In this document: in pieces, positions 42,958 to 52,200 of the stretch | Layout: each line of letters begins with the position of its first letter | How positions within the stretch are numbered: position 1 is the first letter of the stretch | Notes under the pieces: model-generated | What the model was told of the DNA's origin: nothing | The model's database searches: none | Seen by the model: the letters and a program-made list of their open reading frames with translations, nothing else | NCBI GenBank assembly: GCA_903919145.1 | Contig: CAIXGW010000251.1 | Span: forward strand, 1 to 64,000 | Origin: an uncultured Myxococcales bacterium | Lineage (GTDB): Bacteria; Myxococcota_A; UBA9042 | DNA length: 64,000 nt | Reading direction: 5' to 3' | Program-made: the position numbers and the translations under genes

Positions 42958-44859
42958 ATGACGCATTGGCAATGGGACGATCGCGAAGAAGATCAAGAAG
43001 ACCTTGGCCCTGGCAAGGACCAGGGTCTTGGCGAAAGCGGCGAGCGCGAGTACCTGGCCCATGCCGGTGCCAGCTGGGATCCCTACGAAGACGAGCCGCA
43101 GGCGCGCCGCGAAGCGCTGCGACCGCTGCTGGGCCAAGACGGCGGCACGCTGATGCACGCGCCCGCCGCGCTGATGAATGGCTCGGGCGACGAGAAGCTG
43201 GAATTCCTGCTGTCTCTGCCCGAGCCAGAGAAGCTGATCCAAGCCCTGTCTGCCGAAGAATACGTGTTCTTGGTCAAGGACATTGGGTTGGGCGACTGCG
43301 GCCCGCTGCTTTCGATGGCTTCGCCGCGCCAGCTGCAGGCGTGCATCGACATGGACTGCTGGCAGGGCGATGAGGTCGATGCCGACACGTTTTTTCAGTG
43401 GTTTGAGGCGGCGCGCGAAGCTGGCGACGGCACCGACGAGCGCCTGGTGGCATCGCAGGAAGACGGCTTGCTGTGCCAGATCTTGCTCAAGAAGCTGAAG
43501 GCGATTCCGGCCCACCCCGAAGTCGATCAAGAACTACCCGATGACATGGACATCTTTGAGTCTCCCGATGGTTCAGCGCGGTTGATCGGCGAGGTCGACG
43601 ACGATGGCGCCGCCGTGGCCAAGCAAGTGCTGGAGACGCTGTTTCGCATCGACATGCTGAGAGCCCGCGCCATCCTCAAGGGCATGTACTGGGAAGTACA
43701 GGCTCAATTGACCGACGACCTGGTGCGATCGCGCACCGCCCGCCTAGAGGACGCCGGCTTCGCCCCCAAGGAAGAGGCCCAAAAGCTCTACATCTACCGC
43801 GATCCCCATGCCTACGCCACCGAGCTGCGCAAGACCTGGCGCAAAGTCGGTGACCACCAACCTGACCAGCTGCGCAGCTACCTGCCCGAAGAAATTCCTG
43901 ATTTTCAAGCCGATCCAGACGAGACCCCGCTGCTGGGCTTGGCACTGCCCAGCGACGGTCTGCAGGGCAACTTTCTGGGCCGGGTGATGGGTGCCCTGGA
44001 ACCCCAAGTAGCCGAGCGCCTGCAAGTCGGCCTGGTGCGCCTGGCCAACCGCGTCCAAGCGGCGCGCGCGGCTTCGCTGGCGATGACGGCCGAGCTGCCG
44101 CAGTGGGGACGCCACGCCCTGCAGACGGCGGCCATGGGCCTGGAACACCTCAGCGAGGGCGATGTGCCCTACGCGGCACTGCTGGTCCGGGTTGAGGGGC
44201 CTACCGACCTGTTCACCGCTGGCCACAGCTTGGTGGTGATCGAGCACCACCGCGCACGGCGGCTGCGCACGGCGCTGGGCGGCCCGGCGGCCATCGATCT
44301 GCTGGAGCCGGCAGACGCGGCGCTGGTGCGGGCCCTGCTGCAGCCGCTGCCGGGGGTGCCAAGCGCCACTGCGCTAGACGGCACCATGCCCGGAGACACC
44401 CGCCCCGTGCACAGCCTGGCCGAACTCAACGCCGTCCGCTTGCGCCTGCGCGCCCTAGAGAGCTCGGCGGCGCTCATCGCCCGGCTGGCCGGCGGCTCCA
44501 TGGCGGACGCATTGGCCCTGATCAAGCCGGGCCGGGCGGCGCGGCTATCGACCCTGCTCAACACCGCGGTGGCTTGGCATGTCCTGCAAGGGCAGGCTGA
44601 GCTGCGGTCGCTGGACACCGTGGCCCTGCGCACTTTCCTCAGCGCAGCGCTGGAGCACGGCAAGGTCCGCCCCGAGCTGCGCCACGCCCTGCTCAGCGGC
44701 CTGCTGACGCGGGTCGATCGCAGCGACGAAGAAGTCGATGCGCTGGCTGGCATGGTCAACCAGTCGCTGGACCGCCTGGCCGAAGAGCTGGGTGGCCTGT
44801 CTGCCATGGGCCTTCTGGACCCGCGCTACGTCGGCGACGCGCTGCTGGTGGAGTTGTGA
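42958..44859 (+). CDS. DUF6178-like protein
   Basis: The 633-residue soluble protein is largely helical and acidic, with no catalytic motif. The N-terminal part (GDEKLEFLLSLPEPEKLIQALSAEEYVFLVKDIGLGD) followed by LLSMASPRQLQACIDMDCWQGDEVD matches what I recall of the DUF6178 family of deltaproteobacteria, which has no known function. AGAGG precedes the ATG at 42958; an in-frame earlier start at 42895 lacks a site. It overlaps the next gene by 4 bp (GTGA), so the two products are probably made together. Confidence 0.7.
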   Translation: MTHWQWDDREEDQEDLGPGKDQGLGESGEREYLAHAGASWDPYEDEPQARREALRPLLGQDGGTLMHAPAALMNGSGDEKLEFLLSLPEPEKLIQALSAEEYVFLVKDIGLGDCGPLLSMASPRQLQACIDMDCWQGDEVDADTFFQWFEAAREAGDGTDERLVASQEDGLLCQILLKKLKAIPAHPEVDQELPDDMDIFESPDGSARLIGEVDDDGAAVAKQVLETLFRIDMLRARAILKGMYWEVQAQLTDDLVRSRTARLEDAGFAPKEEAQKLYIYRDPHAYATELRKTWRKVGDHQPDQLRSYLPEEIPDFQADPDETPLLGLALPSDGLQGNFLGRVMGALEPQVAERLQVGLVRLANRVQAARAASLAMTAELPQWGRHALQTAAMGLEHLSEGDVPYAALLVRVEGPTDLFTAGHSLVVIEHHRARRLRTALGGPAAIDLLEPADAALVRALLQPLPGVPSATALDGTMPGDTRPVHSLAELNAVRLRLRALESSAALIARLAGGSMADALALIKPGRAARLSTLLNTAVAWHVLQGQAELRSLDTVALRTFLSAALEHGKVRPELRHALLSGLLTRVDRSDEEVDALAGMVNQSLDRLAEELGGLSAMGLLDPRYVGDALLVEL

Positions 44860-45830
44860 GCCTGACGCCTGGCCAATTGCAGCAGTGGTTTGCCGCTGGG
44901 CCGGTGTTGCTGCTGTGCGACGGCGACCATCCCGGCCACCGCGGGCTGCCGGCGCGCGCCAGCGGCAAGGTGGTCGTCGTCCAGCTGGCCGGCCAGGCCG
45001 ATCTGGATCAGCTGCTGCTGACCAGCCCGTGGCTAAGCGTCCCCTACGGCACCGACCACGGCGACTTTGAGGCGACCTTGGATCGCGAAGGCGTTTTTGG
45101 CTTGGCGGGCCGCCAGGGCGACAGCACCCAGGTCGTGCTGCGCCAAGCACCGCCCGCCTTGCTGGGCGCCTCGCCGCCCATGGCCCTTCAGCAAATCCTG
45201 GCGGCGATCGGCTTGACCGCCGCGGGCGTCGGCGAGGCGGCGCCGACCCAACCGGCGCCCGACCTGCTGCTGCTGGCGCCGCCGCAGCTGATGACGCCGC
45301 GCCAGGCTGTGCTGTGGGCGATGCGCCACGGCCTGGGCCTGGTGCTGGTCGATGGCCTGGCGCCGGCGGTGCTGGTGCCGGGCGGGCTGCAGACCCAGCC
45401 GGTGGTGGCCGTGCCGGTAAGGATGCCCTGGGTGATCAGCGAGTTGGAGCTAGACGACGAAGGCCTCAGTGCTACCCTTCCCGATGGCCATGGCCAACAA
45501 GGCGAGCTGCGGGCGCCGTGGACGGCAGTCATCAGCGTCAATTCGCTGGGCGGGGCGGTGCACGGCAGCTGGAACTGGCCAGACCACCCGTCGCCGGGCC
45601 TGCGCCACGTGATGGCCGTTCAGGCGCAGTGGTCAGGCGAACCGGCGGCCGCCCCGGCGGATCCCGCGGCCGCGCAGGCCTGGCATGCCAGCCAGCCGCC
45701 GGCAGAGACCGGGCCAGAGCGCCACGGCGAGTGGGTGCTGCAGTTTGACCAGCCCATTGGCCCCGCCCAGCCGTGGGGCGTGCCGATGCTGCACGTCGAG
45801 TACCGCCTGGCCCGCCATCCGCTGAACTGA
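44856..45830 (+). CDS. Hypothetical protein, possible SspB-like C-terminal domain
   Basis: The 324-residue product starts at a GTG that overlaps the previous stop codon. The N-terminal half contains alternating hydrophobic strands and helices (VLLLCDGDHPGH, KVVVVQLAG) without a known motif. Around residues 190-235 a GLSATLPDG strand followed by LRAPWTAVISVNS resembles the core of SspB-type ClpXP adaptors (substrate-binding barrel followed by a PW-A-V strand). This likeness is weak. It has no signal peptide, so both genes of the pair would be cytoplasmic. Confidence 0.6.
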   Translation: MSLTPGQLQQWFAAGPVLLLCDGDHPGHRGLPARASGKVVVVQLAGQADLDQLLLTSPWLSVPYGTDHGDFEATLDREGVFGLAGRQGDSTQVVLRQAPPALLGASPPMALQQILAAIGLTAAGVGEAAPTQPAPDLLLLAPPQLMTPRQAVLWAMRHGLGLVLVDGLAPAVLVPGGLQTQPVVAVPVRMPWVISELELDDEGLSATLPDGHGQQGELRAPWTAVISVNSLGGAVHGSWNWPDHPSPGLRHVMAVQAQWSGEPAAAPADPAAAQAWHASQPPAETGPERHGEWVLQFDQPIGPAQPWGVPMLHVEYRLARHPLN

Positions 45831-46012
45831 GGCGCCCCCGCTGCAAAAATTCGCCTCAGGCCGGCCTGGCTGTGGGCCGCAGAGAGGCCGGGCCCCGAAA
45901 GCCGCCGCCCACCTGAGCCGAGACTGGACCGGCGATTCGGCCCCACAGCCGTGCGCTTGCGACACCGTTGCCCGCAGAGAACCGCCCGCGGTGTTGTTGG
46001 GCCGGTTGTAAC

Positions 46013-46042
46013 TTGCGAGAGCGCGCTTGGGTCTGTTATTGT
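46013..46042 (+). promoter_or_regulatory. Candidate promoter for the giant lipoprotein gene
   Basis: TTGCGA at 46013-46018 and TATTGT at 46037-46042 are 18 bp apart. The leader would be about 210 nt and would contain the 22-bp direct repeats. Confidence 0.35.
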
Positions 46043-46171
46043 CGAGGATGGTCTCGCCCAGTTCGGGTTTATTCCCGGCGGCGGCAAGAGTCACAGGCAT
46101 CACACCGGCCTCCCCCAAGTCCGGTCCGCTTGTTCTCAGGGTCCATTGGCTGTGCAGGGCTGGCGATCCGG

Positions 46172-46215
46172 CTTTGCGACTCAGGTCAGCGGGTTTTGCG
46201 GCTCAGGAGAGCGGG
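46172..46215. repeat. Two adjacent 22-bp direct repeats
   Basis: Units at 46172-46193 and 46194-46215 match at 18 of 22 positions, sharing TTTGCG, CTCAGG and AGCGGG. They lie immediately head to tail, ending 43 bases before the start codon of the giant gene. They may be binding sites for a regulator or a local duplication. Confidence 0.75.
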
Positions 46216-46258
46216 CTAAGCAGTTCTGATCATCCGGCTATGTAGTGGAGGTTCGTCG

Positions 46259-49200
46259 ATGCGCTCTAGCAATCCCAGCCGCGTGCTCGGAAATTGGTCC
46301 TGGCTTGCTGCCTGTTTGACGCTGCTGCTCGGTTTGTCGGCTGCGGGCTGCACCGAAGAACCCGCCAAGCCCGGCACCACGACGACAGGAGACGTGGAAG
46401 AATCCGAAGACGGCGACGCGATCGGCCCCGGCAGCGATGCCAGCGCCGACGGCAGCGACAGCGGTACCGCCAGCGACGCCGACGCCCAGATCGGCTGCCA
46501 AACCGACGACCAATGCAAAGAATTTCCGGTCAGCGCCACCAAGTGCCAGAAGGCGGTCTGCAACAAGACCACTGGCAAGTGCCAAGCCGGTCTGGCCGAT
46601 GACGGCGCCAGCTGCGACGACGGCAAAGAATGTACCACTGGCGACAAGTGCGACAAGAGCGGCACCTGCGAGGGCCAGACCGCCTGCGTAGCGCTGCTGG
46701 ACGGCACCAGTGTGGTCAATCCGTGCAAGGTTGGCAGCTGCGGCGACGCCGGCAAGTGCGAGTACGTCAACAAGACCGGCGTGGCCTGTGACGACAACAA
46801 CCCCTGCACTTCTGGCGAAGTCTGCGTGGCCGGCGGCAAGTGCGGCACTGGCCAGCCCAAGGTGTGCAAAGACGACGGCAACAGCTGCACCGTAGAGACC
46901 TGCGACGCCAAGACCGGCGAGTGCAGCTCCAACCTGCAGGCCGATGGCACCGCTTGCGATCCCAAGAACCTGTGCGTGGGCGAAGCCACCTGCACCAAGG
47001 GCGAGTGCAAGGGCACCGCGGTGACGTGCAAGCTCTCTAACAACCCCTGCGCGCTGGCGTATTGCGACCCCCTCAAGGGCTGCGCAGAGAAGCCGATCGC
47101 CGACGGTCAGGCCTGCAACGACGGCGACTCCTGCTACGAGGGCGAGAAGTGCGTCGCCGGCAAGTGCGCCGGTGCCCTGGTCAAGGACATCGACGACGGC
47201 AACCCCTGCACCAAAGACGATTTTGACGGCAAGGCCGCGACCTGCAAGGTGGACCACACGGCGCTTAGCGGCAACGAGTCCTGCGACGACGGCCAAGCCT
47301 GCACCAAGTCGGACAGCTGCAAGGGGGGTACCTGCAAAGGCCTGGATCTGGTGTGCAATGACGGCAACGCCTGCACCCAAGATCAGTGCGACCCCACCAA
47401 GTGCGACGCCAACAAGGTCGGCTGCGGCCAGTGCACGGCGATCGCCCTCAAAGACGGCCAGGCCTGCGAAGACGGCAACAAGTGCACCGGCAAGGACGCT
47501 TGCAAGTCCGGAAAATGCGAAGGCATCGATCTGCTGACCACCGGCGGCTGCGACGACAAGAACGTCTGCACCAACGACCTGTGCCAGCCCGGCAGCGGCT
47601 GCTACAGCGCTCCGGTGGCCGCGGGCACCAACTGCAACGACGGCGACAGCTGCACCGAAGTCGACAAGTGCGCTGGGTCGACCTGCAAGGGCACGCCGCG
47701 CGACTGCAAGGACAGCGACCCGTGCACCAACGACATCTGCGACGCCAAGGCCGTTGACTACCAAAAAGCCTGCACTCACCAAGGCTTTGAAGGGCCCTGC
47801 GACGACGGCAGCAAGTGCACCTCTGGCGACCTGTGCCAGGGCGGCGTCTGCGCCGGCGCCGAGGTCAAGTGCGACGACAAGAACCCCTGCACCATCGATG
47901 TTTGCGACACGATCAAGGGCTGCACCTATAAGCTGGCTCCCGGCGGCGTGACCAAGTGCGACGACGGGCTGAGCTGCACGACCAACGACTACTGCGACGC
48001 CGGCAAGTGCGTGGCCGAAAAAGACCTGTGCGAAGCCTGCAGCGCCGACAGCTTTTGCGTGCAGAAGTATGGCGTGGGAGACAAGTGCACCGGTCTGATG
48101 AAGTGCGTAGAAGCAGCCGGCAAGGGCAAGGTCTGCTCGATCGACGCCAAGACCGTGGTCACTTGCGACGCCAACAATGACACGCCGTGCAGCCTGAACA
48201 CCTGCGACCCCAACTCGGGCGCCTGCAAGCCGCAGCTCAAGGTCGAAGGCCTGTCTTGCACCTCGACCGACAAGTGCATCACCGACGCCACCTGCAGCAA
48301 GGAAGGCAACTGCCTGGGCGCCAGCCTGGATTGCGACGACAAGAACAGCTGCACCACCGACAGCTGCGATCCCAAGCTGGGCTGCCTGTTCAAGCCCAAG
48401 ACCGACGGCGACAAGTGCGACGACGGCACCATCTGCACCCCGACCGAGGGCGACAAGTGCGACAAAGGCCAGTGCGTCAACCCGGTCAACACCTGCGTGT
48501 GCGCCAGCGACGCCGACTGCGGCAAGTTTGAAGCCCAGGACGGCAACCTGTGCAATGAGAAGTACAAGTGCACCGCCGACAGCAAGGGCAAGTTCTGCAA
48601 GCCGGTGGTCGGCACCGAGACCGTGTGCGACAGCTCCAAGGACACGCCGTGCGTGGTCAGCACCTGTCAAAAAGACAGTGGCCAGTGCAAAGCCATCTCC
48701 AAGGCCGACAACGCCACCTGCAACGACGACAACATGTGCACGCTGGGCGAGCTGTGCACCGCAGGCCTGTGCAAGTCCAGCAAGTTGCTGGTCTGCGACG
48801 ACGGCAACGCCTGCACCGACGACATCTGCGACCCGAGCTCGGGCTGCTTGAGCGGCCCCAAGCCCGGCGCCGGCAAGTGCGACGACGGCGACAAGTGCAC
48901 CTCTACCGACGTGTGCAAGAATGGCAAGTGCCTGGGCATCAAGGTGATCTGCGACGACGGCAACGACTGCACCCTGGATCTGTGCTCCAAGAAAGACGGC
49001 TGCAGCAACCAGCTGGACAATACCCTGCCCTGCACCGACGGCGACCCGTGCTCGATCAACGACGCCTGCGTAGACGGCACCTGCAAGGCCACGCCGCTGA
49101 CCTGCGACGACAAGAACCCGTGCACGGTCGACGCCTGCGACGGGCTGGGCGGCTGCAAGAACATCGTGGTCGACGGCAAGGACTGCGACGACGGCGACCC

Positions 49201-52200
49201 GTGCACCGTCAGCGACGTGTGCAAAGTGGCCAAGTGCTCTGGCGTGGTCAAGACCTGCGACGACGGCAATGCCTGCACCGAAGACGCGTGCAAAGAAGGC
49301 ACCTGCGCCTACCTGGCCGGCGTGGGCAAGCAGTGCGATGACGGCAACGCCTGCACCTCCGGCGACAAGTGCGACAAGAGCGGCGCCTGCACCGGCGTGG
49401 ACACCCCCTGCAGCGACACCAACGCCTGCATCCAGTTTCCCAACGGCTGCCTGCCGGCCAAGGGCTGCATACCGGTGACCAGCGATGGCATCACCTGCGA
49501 CGACGGCGACGCCTGTACCTGGAAAACCACCTGCAAGGGCGGCGCGTGCAGCGGCGCGACCATCGAATGCAACGACAGCAATGTCTGCACCAACGACGCC
49601 TGCGACAAGGCAAAAGGTTGTCAGATCACCCAGAACACCTGCGACGACAAGAACCCTTGCACCACCGACACCTGTGACAAGGTCAAGGGCTGTCTACACG
49701 CCGCCGTCGATGGCGCCCTGTGCGAGGACGGCGACGCCTGCACCGAGAAGACCCAGTGCAACGCCGGCAAGTGCGTGGGCACCGCGGTCAAGTGCGACGA
49801 CAAGAACGGCTGCACCATCGACTCTTGTGCCGAGGCCACCGGCTGCGTGTTCCTGCCCGGCGTCAACACCCAGGTCACCTGCGACGACGGCGACCTGTGC
49901 ACCACCGACGCCTGCAAGGAAGGCACCTGTGTAGGCACCAAGAAGGTCTGCGACGACGGCAATCCCTGCACCATTGACGAGTGCAACACCCTCAAGGGCT
50001 GCGTCATCACCGACGCCAAGGAAGGCACCACCTGCGACGACGGCGACGACTGCACGGGCTCGACCCAGTGCCAGTCGGGCCAGTGCTCGGGCGGCAAGCT
50101 GACCTGCCCGACCTGCGCAGAAGACAAGGACTGCGTCATCTATGACAACAACGACAAGTGCGACGGCGCCTATACCTGCAAACCCAACGCCAATGGCCTC
50201 AAGCAGTGCTACTTGAACCCCGACCCGGTGGTGTGCGACTCCACGGGCGACTCGCCGTGCAAGAAGAACAAGTGCCAGCCGGCGACCGGCCAGTGCGTCA
50301 TGCAAGAGGCTATCAACGGCACCAAGTGCGAAGACGGCATGGGCTGCACCAGCGGCGACCTGTGCATGAACGGCGCCTGCAAGAGCGGCGCACCCGCCGA
50401 CTGCTCGGCCGCGGCCAATGCCTGCAACACGGCCGCCTGCAAGGAAACCGGCAAGCCGGGCGAGTTTGCCTGCGTTGCCTTGCCCAAGGATGGCTCGCCG
50501 TCCTGCGATTCTGACAACAACGGTTGTACCGCCAACGACTTCTGTGCAGCCGGCAAGTGCGTTGCTGGCCTGCCCGTCGACTGCACTGGCATTGCCGGCG
50601 AGTGCGAGATCGGCTCGTGCAAGTCCACGGGCGCGTCTTCGTTCCAGTGCATCACCGCCCCCTCCAAAGACGGCGACCCCTGCAAAGACGGCCAGCTGTG
50701 CACCGATGGCGACTTCTGCAAGACCGGCAAGTGCCAGGCCGGCACCCAGCCCCACGACTGCAGCGCCCTGACCTCTACTTGCGCCACCGGCACCTGCGAC
50801 AAGACGGGCAACGGCGGCCTTGGCGCCTGCATTCCCAAGCCGCAAAATGAGGGCAAGGTCTGCGATGCCGACGGCAATGGCTGCACTACCAATGACATCT
50901 GCTCTGCCGGTGCCTGCGTCCAGGGAGCACCGCCCGACTGCCAGGGAGAGACTTCTACCTGCGCCACCGGAGCGTGCCAGTCGACCAGCGCCGCCACCTA
51001 CAAGTGCGTGGGCGTGCCCAAGAAGAACGGCTTGCAGTGCGAAGCTGACAGCGACGGCTGCACCATCAACGACTCTTGCCAGGCCGGCAAGTGCACGGCA
51101 GGCGCTGCGCCCGATTGCTCCAGCAAGAACAGCGTCGACGGCTGCCAGGTCGGCAAGTGCAAGTCGACGGGCACTTCCTCCTACTTCTGCGACATCGGCT
51201 ACGCCAAGTCGGGTCAGACCTGCGACAGCGACAAGAACGGCTGCACCCAAAACGACACCTGCAACGGCCTGGGCGCCTGCATCTCTGGCGCGCCGGTGGA
51301 TTGCTTTGGCGTTACAACGGGCTGTGCCCAAGGCACCTGCAAGAGCACAGGCGGCAACACCTACAGCTGCGAAGGTACTCCGAAGAACGACGGCTCGCCC
51401 TGCGACGCCGACCAGAGCGGCTGCACCAAGGATGACAAGTGCGCCGCGGGCAAGTGCGTGGCCGGCGCCAAGGTCGACTGCACGAACCCCAAGGCACCGC
51501 CGACCGCCTGCCTTGCGGCGACCTGCCTCTCAAGCGGCTCGACGACCTACCAGTGCGACAACGCTCCGCTCAAGGATGGCACGGGCTGCAACGCCGACGA
51601 CAACGGCTGCACCGTCAGCGACAGCTGCCAGCTGGGCTTCTGCGCAGCCGGCGACATGCAGACCTGCGCTCAGCTTGCCGGATCATGTGCCGACGGCGCC
51701 TGCAAGTCGACCGCGAGCAATAGCTACAAGTGCGACCTGGTGCCCAAGGAGTCGTACCCGACGCTGAACCCGCCCGTGGCCTGCACGCCGACCGACGCGC
51801 CAACCAAGTGCGCGACCGGCTACAAGTGCCAGGAAACCGACACCAAGCAGAACCTTGGACGCTGCGAGTCGACCAAGCAGGTCGGCTGCAACGACGGCGA
51901 GAAGTGCACCGAAGCCGACGTCTGCGCGGGCGGCAAGTGCACCGGTGGCACCACCAAGGACTGCAACGACTTTGACTCCTGCACCCTGGACTCCTGCCTG
52001 GCCGGCAAGTGCGCCAACACGGCCGTCCAAGGTTGCGCGACTTGCATCAACGAGGCCTTTGAGGACCTGCCGGTCGAGTGGACCGACACGACCAACAGCG
52101 CCGCCTATGTGAAGTGGACCCTGTCCAAGACGCATCCCTACCTGGGCGTGCAGCACATGCGGGTCAAGTGGCAGGGCCCGAGCAAAGAGCCAGACGCTGG

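Larger units (their letters stand above)
45831..46258. other. Intergenic region upstream of the giant lipoprotein gene
   Basis: The 428-bp gap has no convincing gene: short frames here lack protein-like composition. It holds a possible promoter (46013-46042) and a pair of 22-bp direct repeats close to the giant gene. The first 80 bases are rich in GGCC blocks that could form secondary structure. Confidence 0.6.

Noticed and set aside
45951-46245. Short plus-strand frames of 72 to 92 codons before the giant gene
   Set aside because: Three frames are open at once, as expected by chance in GC-rich DNA, and no start signal is seen.
46238-48670. 810-codon open frame on the minus strand opposite the giant lipoprotein gene
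   Set aside because: It is the antisense of CTDC repeats: Asp/Cys codons read backwards give endless Val/Ala/Gly. There is no ribosome-binding site and the plus strand encodes a coherent lipoprotein.
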